A stretch of 47,667 bases of DNA from a virus: positions 1 to 47,667 of the IMG/VR virus record IMGVR_UViG_3300001850_000215. One strand, given 5' to 3'. Both the position numbers and the translations under genes were made by a program. Below, piece after piece: positions 1-7,602 of this stretch; the first letter of the stretch is position 1; each line of letters begins with the position of its first letter. The notes beneath the pieces are model-generated. The model had not been told where the DNA came from, did not search any database, and saw nothing but the letters and a program-made list of their open reading frames with translations.

Positions 1-96
1 ATTGATAGAATTAGAATGTTAGATAACGATCTAATAAGACTTAATCAAAAGATTAATATCATCTTAATGCTGAAGGAAAGGAATGAAAAACAGTAA
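1..96 (+). CDS. 3' end of an unidentified upstream gene
   Basis: An open frame enters from the left edge and stops with TAA at 94-96. It encodes 31 residues with Ile/Leu spaced as in an amphipathic helix (MLDNDLIRLNQKINIILMLK), which suggests the end of a coiled coil. Its last 14 bases overlap the start of the next gene, an arrangement found throughout this window and a reason to think the frame is real. The start and function lie outside the window. Confidence 0.5.
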   Translation: MDRIRMLDNDLIRLNQKINIILMLKERNEKQ

Positions 97-1978
97 ATTA
101 TTATCTTTATTAACATCATTTAGCATATTTTTTGCTAGTTCTATTTCTACATCACAAACTCTACCTGCTGGATCTGTAGGAGTAGTAACTGGAAATACAC
201 CAAATACTTGGCAGACCTACTCTTATTCTTTTACTCCAAATATCTCGGGAACAAACTACGTTGGGTTTGCGTTTAGACAAGATCCTGCGTTCTGGACATT
301 TGATAATGCGTCTCTAACTACCCAGGGATCTACTACAAATCTTTTAACTAACGGTGGATTTACAAACGGTGGTGCAATCAGCATTACTACAAATAACGGA
401 CCGGGCACAATCCAGGCGCCAACAAACTGGGGTGTATGGTATCAAAACGGAACGTATCCTTCGGCTGCTGGAACTTGGAATGACATAGGCGGCACACACG
501 GTGGTGTTTGGTATGATGGTGCTGTAGGAACATTTGACGGTATATATCAAGGTATAGTTTTACAAGCCGGAACTACGTATACAATTAGCTTTGAGGTTTC
601 TGGCAATCATACAAGCAACGGCGGATCAGTTCAACTAGGTATTTATGCAGGACCGTGTGCAGACACATCAATTGCGGCAGCATCGTGTACTATACCAAGC
701 TCAGCAGGATTTACTACTCTTGCAACTCCTGCAGAAGGAGCTGCTGCTGGTAATCCTACACCGACAATCGTAAGCACAACAGCAGGAGTCCCAATCGTTA
801 GTTCTTCTGATGCGCGTGGAACCACAACAACTACAGTAGCAAGTACAAGAGGAACAACAACTTATGTTCCAACTACAACATTCACGGGCACAAGACAAGA
901 TCCAACGCTATCAGTAAATCGTAACATTACTACAGTAGCAACAACACCAATCACTACAGTAACTACACACACAACACCAATCACTACAACAACAATAACA
1001 ACACCAACCACAATTCAAACATGGAGTGATGGGTCTACTACGACAGTAAACGGAACACCTGTAACTACAACTTCTATTATAAACGAAATACTAACAGGAA
1101 CGTCAGTAGCAAATGAGGTAATAACAACACAAGATAATCAAAGATTCACTACGAGAATTGATCAATTAGCTAAACTTGACAAGATTAGCACACTACAAAA
1201 TAATAATTCGCTTGCTGATCCAATGTCAAGAAACAAAGCATCAGATAACAAGATTACAACAAGAGGTCCTGTAAACAAGGATTCTCAAGTATACTTTACT
1301 GGATATGCTCTTCGTTCTGGAACTAAAGACACTTATAAATATACAACAAACGTCTTTGGTATTGGATATGAAGAAAAATATAGCGATTCATTACTTCTAG
1401 GCGGCCAGTTCAATGGGGCAACTACAGATCTGAACGGAGACGACTCATCTGGTCAGTTAACAAAATATTCTATTGATCTATTTGCATTGAAAGTTGAAGA
1501 CGACTGGATCTTAAAAACAAACTTAGGTATAGCCTACAACGAATTTGAAACGTCACACTTCATGCGTGGTTTAAATCTATTAAATACAGCGTCTACTAAA
1601 GGATATGATACATGGTTTGTAAATAGGCTTTATACACCAGATATGTATGGTTTTAGACCCTTTGCAGGTTTAAAGTTTGAATATGATCGTAGAGACAGCG
1701 TATTTGAAACTGGTCCTAATCTTACAGCAGTGCGACATAAAGAAAGAAGTGACTTTGAAGTAAGTGGGCACGGCGGCATTAGATTTGAGCAAGATATCGT
1801 TGATGATCTAACTGGTGTAATCGAGGGTTTAGTTGAAACAAACAAGACAAAGTCAGCTTTTGCTGGTTTTTCTTATGCGTTTGATCAAAACTCTTCCGTC
1901 ATGTTAAAATATGCTATACAAGAAAGCGAAGGTGTAGTAAATAACATTATCGGAGCACAGATAAGGATAATGTTCTAA
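83..1978 (+). CDS. Secreted autotransporter-like beta-barrel protein
   Basis: The 631-residue protein begins with a Sec signal peptide (MKNSKLLSLLTSFSIFFASS, cleavage probably near residue 25). Residues about 30-210 look like jelly-roll, carbohydrate-binding type modules: aromatic-rich, with WTFDNASL and a repeated NLLTNGGF theme. Residues about 245-335 form a Thr-rich low-complexity linker. Residues about 400-631 alternate polar and hydrophobic residues like an outer-membrane beta-barrel and end in IRIMF; a terminal Phe is the usual signature recognised by the BAM machinery. The order signal peptide, passenger, linker, barrel is that of a classical autotransporter. It is first in a run of genes leading into csgF and csgG, so its barrel or passenger may act with the curli-type pore. 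Surface display is an inference; no catalytic motif was seen. Confidence 0.7.
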   Translation: MKNSKLLSLLTSFSIFFASSISTSQTLPAGSVGVVTGNTPNTWQTYSYSFTPNISGTNYVGFAFRQDPAFWTFDNASLTTQGSTTNLLTNGGFTNGGAISITTNNGPGTIQAPTNWGVWYQNGTYPSAAGTWNDIGGTHGGVWYDGAVGTFDGIYQGIVLQAGTTYTISFEVSGNHTSNGGSVQLGIYAGPCADTSIAAASCTIPSSAGFTTLATPAEGAAAGNPTPTIVSTTAGVPIVSSSDARGTTTTTVASTRGTTTYVPTTTFTGTRQDPTLSVNRNITTVATTPITTVTTHTTPITTTTITTPTTIQTWSDGSTTTVNGTPVTTTSIINEILTGTSVANEVITTQDNQRFTTRIDQLAKLDKISTLQNNNSLADPMSRNKASDNKITTRGPVNKDSQVYFTGYALRSGTKDTYKYTTNVFGIGYEEKYSDSLLLGGQFNGATTDLNGDDSSGQLTKYSIDLFALKVEDDWILKTNLGIAYNEFETSHFMRGLNLLNTASTKGYDTWFVNRLYTPDMYGFRPFAGLKFEYDRRDSVFETGPNLTAVRHKERSDFEVSGHGGIRFEQDIVDDLTGVIEGLVETNKTKSAFAGFSYAFDQNSSVMLKYAIQESEGVVNNIIGAQIRIMF

Positions 1979-1989
1979 GAAAGGTTAAA

Positions 1990-2496
1990 ATGTCCAGCGA
2001 CATTAAACAATTAAAGCATTACTTTAAATATATCTACTCAGCAAAAGAAGTAATTATATATTCTTTAATAGGTATATTTGTTGGGTTACTATTAGGCATG
2101 ACTGTGGCTAGAGCTAGCGAACTCTCCTTTAAGTTTAAAAATCCAGCTTTTAGTGGAGTAAACTACTCTAGTCATGTTTTTGCAATCGAGCAGCTAGAAG
2201 AACAACGTAGACAAAAAATAAAAGATGAACAAGAAAAGATCCGTAAAGATATTGAAAGCAAATTAGAACAAAGTAATTTACAGAAATTTTTAAAAAACGT
2301 AGAGGCCAGAATATATGCCCAAATATCTAAAGATGTAGTAGATAAGATGTTTGATGGAAGTGGTTCAGCTTCTGGCACTGTAATTATAGGCGGTTCAAGT
2401 GTTAGTTTTAACAATGATGGATCTAAGATAAGTCTAAATGTAGTAGACGATAAAGGTAATACTACTTTAATTACTATCCCTCTAGGGGCCTTTTGA
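1990..2496 (+). CDS. csgF: CsgF-like curli assembly factor with a membrane-anchor extension
   Basis: After an N-terminal extension, residues about 45-55 read LSFKFKNPAFSG. This matches the start of mature CsgF (MTFQFRNPNFGG in E. coli), the segment that inserts into the CsgG pore. The C-terminal third (GSSVSFNNDGSKISLNVVDD, ending in Phe) resembles the CsgF tail. In curli systems CsgF caps the CsgG channel and helps anchor the nucleator outside the cell. Unlike typical CsgF, the N terminus has about 20 polar residues before a hydrophobic helix (IIYSLIGIFVGLLLGMTVARA), so it is either a signal anchor or a long signal peptide cleaved after ARA. A charged helical segment (residues 65-110) is also unusual. 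An AAAGG ribosome site precedes the start, and the stop shares a base with the csgG ATG. Confidence 0.8.
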   Translation: MSSDIKQLKHYFKYIYSAKEVIIYSLIGIFVGLLLGMTVARASELSFKFKNPAFSGVNYSSHVFAIEQLEEQRRQKIKDEQEKIRKDIESKLEQSNLQKFLKNVEARIYAQISKDVVDKMFDGSGSASGTVIIGGSSVSFNNDGSKISLNVVDDKGNTTLITIPLGAF

Positions 2497-3269
2497 TGAA
2501 AAGATTAGTTCCTTTTATAAGCGTATTTCTAGCTTCTTGCATCACGTTAAATCCAGAAGAACCAACAACAGTAACTACGCCGGTAGTTAAACCACTAGTA
2601 GAAATAAATAAACCTGCATCTCCTGAAGCTCCTTTTTATGTAGCTGTATATCAATTTAGTGACAAGACAGGGCAAAGAAGACCTAGCGAGATGGTTGCTC
2701 ATTTAAGTAGTGCAGTTACTCAAGGTGGAGAGACTTGGCTGATCAAGGCTCTGCAAGATGCAGGTAATGGCTCCTGGTTTCGAGTAGTAGAGAGGGTTGG
2801 TCTTGAAAATCTTACTAGAGAAAGACAACTCATCAGACAGACTAGAGAACAGTATGAAGGTAAAGATGCTAAACCTCTACGACCACTCACATTTGCTTCT
2901 CTAATATTAGAGGGCGGTATTATAGGATACGATGTTAATACTATGAGCGGCGGTGTAGGAGCAAGATATCTTGGAATTGCGCCTTCTGTTCAATACAGAC
3001 AGGATCAAGTAACTATAGTTATGAGGTTGATTAGTGTTCAGACAGGAGAGGTAGTTCTCAATGTTGCTACAAGTAAAACTATCCTTAGTTCTGCTATAGG
3101 ATTAGACGTATTCAAATTTGTAGATAAAGGAACTAGGGCTTTAGAGATAGAAACTGGACTATCAGCCAATGAGCCTGTTAATTATGCAGTCAGAGCAGCT
3201 ATAGAAGCAGGCGTAGTTGAACTGATTAAAGAAGGCTCAAGAAAAGGCATTTGGAGAATATCAGAATGA
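2496..3269 (+). CDS. csgG: CsgG-like outer-membrane lipoprotein secretion pore
   Basis: This 257-residue protein is a clear CsgG homologue. It has a lipobox (VFLASC, Cys near residue 15), then FYVAVYQFSDKTGQ, then GGIIGYDVNTMSGGVGARYLG and YRQDQVTIVMRL, then NVATSKTIL and SANEPV. All of these line up in order with E. coli CsgG. CsgG forms a nonameric outer-membrane channel that exports unfolded curlin subunits. The loop that forms the constriction (Tyr, Asn and Phe in PYPASNF of E. coli) is replaced by PSEMVAHL, with one extra residue, so the pore lumen should differ. The ATG at 2496 is preferred to TTG at 2493 because it gives a standard lipoprotein start. The gene overlaps csgF by one base and the next gene by four. 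Confidence 0.93.
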   Translation: MKRLVPFISVFLASCITLNPEEPTTVTTPVVKPLVEINKPASPEAPFYVAVYQFSDKTGQRRPSEMVAHLSSAVTQGGETWLIKALQDAGNGSWFRVVERVGLENLTRERQLIRQTREQYEGKDAKPLRPLTFASLILEGGIIGYDVNTMSGGVGARYLGIAPSVQYRQDQVTIVMRLISVQTGEVVLNVATSKTILSSAIGLDVFKFVDKGTRALEIETGLSANEPVNYAVRAAIEAGVVELIKEGSRKGIWRISE

Positions 3270-3916
3270 AAAAATTAATTATACTATTAGCTTTACTCAG
3301 TTCTACTGCGTTTGCTCAAAGTAATACGCTTTATATAGAACAGTCTGGAGCTGGTTTCTCGGGAACTGTTGTTCAAGATGGCTCAACAAATAGAATTGGA
3401 ACATCTGCTAGCCCTTCTATTATTAATGGAACTACTAACACATTAACTGTTAATCAGATTGGTAGTAGTAATCTATTAGATTTTACAGTATATGGAGATA
3501 CTAATACTATTAGCATTACCAATACTGGCGATTCTAACGAAGTAACATTAAACATGGGATCTAGTGGTCAGACTAGTAGTACTAATTCCTATACCTTAGA
3601 CGTAACAGGAAGTAGTAATACTATAGATTCTACTATAAGCGGCAGTATAAATACAGTAGATATAACTGTTTTCGGAGATAGTAATTCTATTACTAATACT
3701 GTTAGTAGCAGTAATACTGAACTTACTTTATCTGTAACAGGTAGTAGTAATACTATAACTACTTCACAATCAGGAGCAGGTGCTCATAAGATAACGCATA
3801 ATCACACGGGCGATAACGGCACATTCTCTTTTAGTCAAAGTGGGGCCAATGCAAAGATTATTAATATTACTACTAGCGGTAATAATCAGTCAGTTTCTGT
3901 TTCTCAGACAGACTAA
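3266..3916 (+). CDS. Curlin-repeat (CsgA/CsgB-like) secreted fibre subunit
   Basis: The 216-residue protein starts with a signal peptide (MKKLIILLALLSSTAFAQ). The rest is a low-complexity array of imperfect repeats of roughly 20 residues built on the pattern [hydrophobic]-x-[QTN]-x-G-x-[ST]-N-[ST], for example LTVNQIGSSN, LDVTGSSNTI, LSVTGSSNTI and FSFSQSGAN. Curlin subunits share this strand-loop-strand pattern with regularly spaced Gln, Gly and Asn. Many of the canonical Gln positions are Thr or Ser here, so amyloid formation is plausible but not certain. The ATG overlaps the csgG stop (ATGA), so the two are probably translationally coupled, and it is the obvious cargo for that pore. Its last 68 bases are also read in another frame as the signal peptide of the next gene. 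Confidence 0.75.
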   Translation: MKKLIILLALLSSTAFAQSNTLYIEQSGAGFSGTVVQDGSTNRIGTSASPSIINGTTNTLTVNQIGSSNLLDFTVYGDTNTISITNTGDSNEVTLNMGSSGQTSSTNSYTLDVTGSSNTIDSTISGSINTVDITVFGDSNSITNTVSSSNTELTLSVTGSSNTITTSQSGAGAHKITHNHTGDNGTFSFSQSGANAKIINITTSGNNQSVSVSQTD

Positions 3917-4898
3917 CGCTAGAATAGGTGCTGTAACTGAACTAGTGGGACAAGCTCAAGTAACTAGAGCAACTAAAGAACAGTCTTTAAAAATGAGAGA
4001 CGGTATTGAATCTATGGATACCGTTACTACTACAAACTCTAAAGTTCGTATAGACTTCATAGATCAAACTCATGTCAATATTACTGAACATAGCGAACTA
4101 GAAATAGACGAGTATGTTTTTGATCCGTCTAGAGATTTAGCTAAACTCTCCATGAAAGTATCTTCAGGCACTGTTCAATATGCCAGCGGTCTTCTAGCCA
4201 AAAAAGTAGGAGCAGTAGATATAAAAACACCTACAGCATCTATAGCGGTTAGAGGAACAGAATTTTCTATGAGCGTAGATGAGTTGGGCAAAAGTCTAAT
4301 TATACTTTTGCCTAACTTTGATGGCTCAGTAGGAGAAATAACAGTTAGTAACGACGTAGCCTCTGTAATACTAAATAAGAGTTATCAAGCAACCATAGTT
4401 ACTAGTAGCGCCTCTCCGCCTTCTAATCCCCTTATATTAAATCTTAATGGCAGAGTTATTAACAACGATTTGCTATTAAGCGTTCCTAAACCTATTGAAA
4501 CTGTATCTAACGTAGAAAAAGATACTAGTCCATTAGATTTTGATCTTAAGATCAAAGAAGTAAATCCTCTAGATAAAGACTTACTCAAATTTGAAGAGTT
4601 AAACGTAGACTTATTGAAAAGCGATTATTTCAATACTTTTATAGGTAACTCGGATTCTATGTTTGATAACTATAGTGACAAAGACGGTCAAGTATCTGGA
4701 TATAACCCAAATACTCAAATAATAACGGTAGTTGAAGATACCTCAGTTACTATGCAAAGAAATGATATATCTATATTTTATCTTAAAGTTAATAAAGACT
4801 ATGGGTTAAAAATAGAGTATACTGGTGATAATGTATCTGCGTCATTCACTGCAGGAAATCAACAAACTAATAGCGTATTAAGGATCAGACAAAAATGA
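3849..4898 (+). CDS. Secreted FecR-domain protein
   Basis: The start MQRLLILLLAVIISQFLFLRQTNA is a textbook signal peptide; ATG 3849 is preferred to the in-frame ATG at 3840. Residues about 25-150 form a FecR domain: GAVTELVGQAQV, then SMDTVTTTNSKVRIDF, then SSGTVQY, then IKTPTASIAVRGTEF. FecR-type domains act on the periplasmic side, classically in signalling with outer-membrane receptors; FecR-CHASE2-cyclase gene pairs occur in bacteria. Residues about 200-350 are unassigned and end in a possible beta-sandwich. The signal peptide lies entirely within the 3' end of the curlin-like gene in another frame. The stop overlaps the cyclase start (ATGA). Together with the next gene it probably forms a periplasmic sensor unit; the ligand is unknown. 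Confidence 0.8.
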   Translation: MQRLLILLLAVIISQFLFLRQTNARIGAVTELVGQAQVTRATKEQSLKMRDGIESMDTVTTTNSKVRIDFIDQTHVNITEHSELEIDEYVFDPSRDLAKLSMKVSSGTVQYASGLLAKKVGAVDIKTPTASIAVRGTEFSMSVDELGKSLIILLPNFDGSVGEITVSNDVASVILNKSYQATIVTSSASPPSNPLILNLNGRVINNDLLLSVPKPIETVSNVEKDTSPLDFDLKIKEVNPLDKDLLKFEELNVDLLKSDYFNTFIGNSDSMFDNYSDKDGQVSGYNPNTQIITVVEDTSVTMQRNDISIFYLKVNKDYGLKIEYTGDNVSASFTAGNQQTNSVLRIRQK

Positions 4899-6949
4899 AA
4901 AAACTAGTCATAGCTCTTGTATGTTTAGCCTTTGGAATAACTTTAAAAATACTAGATCCAAGTATAGTAGAGATATCTAGATTGAAAGGGTTTGATCAAC
5001 TACTAACGTCTGGAATTCCTAAGATAAGTGAAACAGCAGTAATTATTGAAATAGATGAATCTTCTATAGATAAGAATGGACAATGGCCTTGGCCGCGTAA
5101 CTTAATCGCTGATGGTATTACTAAAGCAAAAAATCACGGAGCTGAAATAGTAGTATTATACCCTTTATTTGCAGAACCGGATAGACTGGGTCACGATGAG
5201 GTTTTGAAACAAGCAATAAGCAATGCAAAAGTAATTGGAACTCAGTCAGCATCTTTAAAAGGTAAGGGAGATTTAGTAACTAAGGGTTTTGCGATTGTAG
5301 GAACTACCGAAGAACAGTGGTTTTATAGATATAAAGAAGGTATAGGTAGTATTTCTGAGATATCTAAAACAGCCCAAGGCATGGGTATGATTACGACAGT
5401 TCCAGAACTGGACGGAGTTGTAAGAAAAATACCTCTAGTTATGATGGTAGGAGAAAAGTTTTACCCCTCTCTACCTTTAGAAATTGCTAGAGTTATACAA
5501 GGAGCTAGAAACTACAGGGCAAAAGTAACAGAGGCAGGACTATCAAATATATTCATAAGTAGAAATTTATCTATAGAACCAGATAAAAGAGGAGAACTAT
5601 GGATAGACTGGAACTGGTATTGGCCTGTAAAAAGTTGGAATGAGGATAACTGGGGAGATTTATCTGGTAAAATAGTATTTTTAGTTATTAATGCCGAGGG
5701 TATTACTAATACTATAGCTACTCCAGGAGGAACTAAATTAGGACACGAAGTTAGCCTAGCTGCTTGGGAATCTCTATGGAACAAAGATAAAATAACTAGA
5801 CCATATTGGGCTGATATATCTGAATTAGTATTCTTTTTAGTATTAGTAGTAATAAGTGTCGTTATAGCAGATAAGGCAAATAAATTAGTAGTAGGTATGT
5901 GGGGACTATGTGTATTAATAGTTCCATATGCAACTAGTTATGCACTGTTTAACCAATACCAATTCTTAGTCGATTGGACATTTAGCACTGTATTAGTAAC
6001 ACTATCTTATGGATATTTTGTATATACTAGATTTGTTAAGGAATTTAAACTCAAACAGCAGATTAAAAAACAATTTCAGTCTTATCTCTCAAAAGCACTT
6101 GTAGAGAAGCTACAAAAAAATCCTGAGTTGCTAAGATTAGGCGGTGATAGTAGAGAGCTATCTATTATGTTTACAGACGTTCGTGGGTTTACCTCCATAA
6201 GTGAGCATTATGGTGAAAATGTTCAAGGCTTAACGCAAATTATGAACAGATATATGACGGCGATGACTGCAAAAATTCTAGACAATGAAGGCACTTTAGA
6301 TAAATATATTGGTGATGCGCAAATGGCGTTTTGGAATGCACCACTTGACGACAAACAACATGCCAAAAACGCAGTTAAAACCGCTTTAAGTATGTTAGGA
6401 GATCTTGATGAGTTTAATAAAAGTATTGCAGCCGAAGGTGTTCCTCCTTTTGGCATGGGGCTTGGTATCAATACCGGTGTGGTTGTTGTTGGAAACATGG
6501 GTAGCGATCAGCGTTTCGATTATACTTGCCTCGGTGACTCTGTCAACCTTGCTAGTCGTTTGGAAGGACAAAGTAAACCTTATGGAGTAAAACTAGTAAT
6601 AGGACCTAAAACAGCAGAGTATGTATCTGATGAATATTTTACTCTAGAACTTGATGCTATAGCTGTTAAAGGTAAAAAGCAAGGTGTTAATATCTATACA
6701 GTATTAGATACTAATAAAAATATGGATATGCGCGGCCTATCTTACTCCAAAGAAGATCATAATGTTATGCTAAATTACTATAGAACTATGAGATTTGGTC
6801 ATGCTATTATTCTGTGTGAGAAATTATCCCGAGCTTTTAATGGGGAAATGAAAAACTATTACGAGATGATGATAGATCGTTGTCGCGAGTACGAAAAAAC
6901 CCCGCCACCAGCTAACTGGGACGGGGTTTATAGAGCTACTAGTAAGTAG
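4895..6949 (+). CDS. CHASE2-domain transmembrane class III adenylate cyclase
   Basis: The 684-residue protein has an N-terminal membrane helix and a periplasmic CHASE2 domain (residues about 20-305, with the signature IIEIDESS...WPWPR). Three membrane helices follow (about 308-385), then a cytoplasmic class III nucleotide cyclase (about 425-605). Catalytic features are visible: FTDVRGFT (metal Asp near 428), KYIGDAQMAFW (Lys, and metal Asp near 474), FDYTCLGDSVNLASR (purine-binding Asp/Thr, then the transition-state Asn and Arg). The Lys plus Asp/Thr combination favours ATP over GTP, so cAMP is the expected product. A helical tail of about 70 residues follows. The gene closes the curli-like run. 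Codons over the catalytic core (about 6170-6570) are richer in CGT, CTT, GTT and C-ending forms than the flanks. A terminator hairpin lies inside the 3' coding end. Confidence 0.92.
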   Translation: MKKLVIALVCLAFGITLKILDPSIVEISRLKGFDQLLTSGIPKISETAVIIEIDESSIDKNGQWPWPRNLIADGITKAKNHGAEIVVLYPLFAEPDRLGHDEVLKQAISNAKVIGTQSASLKGKGDLVTKGFAIVGTTEEQWFYRYKEGIGSISEISKTAQGMGMITTVPELDGVVRKIPLVMMVGEKFYPSLPLEIARVIQGARNYRAKVTEAGLSNIFISRNLSIEPDKRGELWIDWNWYWPVKSWNEDNWGDLSGKIVFLVINAEGITNTIATPGGTKLGHEVSLAAWESLWNKDKITRPYWADISELVFFLVLVVISVVIADKANKLVVGMWGLCVLIVPYATSYALFNQYQFLVDWTFSTVLVTLSYGYFVYTRFVKEFKLKQQIKKQFQSYLSKALVEKLQKNPELLRLGGDSRELSIMFTDVRGFTSISEHYGENVQGLTQIMNRYMTAMTAKILDNEGTLDKYIGDAQMAFWNAPLDDKQHAKNAVKTALSMLGDLDEFNKSIAAEGVPPFGMGLGINTGVVVVGNMGSDQRFDYTCLGDSVNLASRLEGQSKPYGVKLVIGPKTAEYVSDEYFTLELDAIAVKGKKQGVNIYTVLDTNKNMDMRGLSYSKEDHNVMLNYYRTMRFGHAIILCEKLSRAFNGEMKNYYEMMIDRCREYEKTPPPANWDGVYRATSK
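6897..6929 (-). terminator. Intrinsic terminator inside the cyclase 3' coding end
   Basis: The arms AAACCCCG (6897-6904) and CGGGGTTT (6922-6929) form an 8-bp stem. Read on the minus strand, the right half is followed by a run of six T, so it is well placed to end the minus-strand operon coming from 14006. On the plus strand the tail is TATAG, a weaker terminator for the envelope locus. The hairpin encodes residues of the cyclase tail. Confidence 0.75.
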
Positions 6950-6954
6950 TAGAT

Positions 6955-7203
6955 TTATTTCTTTTTTGCGGCTCTAGCTTTTTTAGCAAGATCAGCATCT
7001 GCTGTGTAATAAGTCTTACCTTTTGTAATAAAACTGTTAACCCTAGCATGTGCCCATTGTTGAACAGTAGCACCGGGGCGATGTCCTGTAGCCCAAGCAG
7101 CTGCTCCTCTGCGATAGACTTGTTCTAATATGCTCTTTGGTATTTTAGATGCTTTTGCTTTTGCTGCTAGTCCTTTGTCTTGTGGCTTACTTTTTAGTGG
7201 CAT
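6955..7203 (-). CDS. Small basic phage protein, DUF5824-like
   Basis: The 82-residue product starts MPLKSKPQ; an ATG four codons upstream at 7215 is also possible. The core, EQVYRRGAAAWATGHRPG followed by WAHARVNSF, resembles the small phage DUF5824 family (VFRRGVGAY...QWAMARVNAF), but I recall that family from memory only. The tail is Lys/Ala-rich. It is last in a minus-strand run of short basic genes that overlap by a few bases, and it ends just before the convergent cyclase gene. Function is unknown; such proteins are often near structural genes. Confidence 0.65.
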   Translation of the reverse strand: MPLKSKPQDKGLAAKAKASKIPKSILEQVYRRGAAAWATGHRPGATVQQWAHARVNSFITKGKTYYTADADLAKKARAAKKK

Positions 7204-7429
7204 TTTTCTTACCATATCGTTTTTGATAAGCTAAAGTATATTTACTTGGCTTAGTCTCAACGCCCTTATCTGTTTCAAATGGTTGATATGAGTAATTACC
7301 AGAACGAGCCTGTTCTCTTCTAGATGCAACTTCTTTGGCTCTTTCTCTTCTAGCCTGGCCCTTTAAAGATCCTAGATATCTTTTGATAACACGCTTACCT
7401 TCAATGGTTTCAGCAGGAACTTTTTTCAT
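7187..7429 (-). CDS. Small basic protein of unknown function
   Basis: The 80-residue product is rich in Lys, Arg and aromatic residues (RYLGSLKGQARRERAKEVAS, then NYSYQPFETDKG). No enzymatic motif is visible. The charge suggests nucleic-acid or virion association, which is inference. Its ATG overlaps the stop of the gene upstream (ATGA) and its 3' end overlaps the next start by 17 bases, so it is cotranslated with its neighbours. Confidence 0.65.
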   Translation of the reverse strand: MKKVPAETIEGKRVIKRYLGSLKGQARRERAKEVASRREQARSGNYSYQPFETDKGVETKPSKYTLAYQKRYGKKNATKK

Positions 7430-7602
7430 TTCTTCTTTTTTCTCTTTTTTACAGGATAAGATCCTGTAAGTGCTTGAGCATTCATATCAGTATTAAATTG
7501 TCCGTAAGAATAAGTAGATTTACCATATGTTGGAGTTATCTCTCCTGAACCTATGCTTCTATCCACAGACGACATACGAGGTTTTTTTGTTTTCTTTTTC
7601 AT
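7426..7602 (-). CDS. 58-residue Lys-rich small protein
   Basis: This frame runs from ATG at 7602 to TGA at 7426 and encodes a protein with Lys clusters at both ends and a Gly/Ser/Tyr-rich middle (SIGSGEITPTYGKSTYSYGQ). Its start overlaps the stop of the upstream gene by four bases, and its stop overlaps the next ATG by four, the same geometry as its neighbours. That is the main evidence that it is translated. Function is not recognised. Confidence 0.6.
   Translation of the reverse strand: MKKKTKKPRMSSVDRSIGSGEITPTYGKSTYSYGQFNTDMNAQALTGSYPVKKRKKKK

Noticed and set aside
643-898. Minus-strand open frames within the autotransporter-like gene
   Set aside because: They arise from the low-complexity Thr-rich coding strand and have no start context or recognisable product.
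6223-6590. Alternative frames in the cyclase catalytic domain
   Set aside because: Both come from the altered codon use of this segment; the cyclase frame carries all catalytic motifs.
1-6949. Bacterial chromosomal origin of the curli-like region
   Set aside because: It continues without a break into phage genes, shares their overlaps and AGA/CTA-rich codon use, and has no chromosomal genes; a chimera still cannot be excluded from one window.
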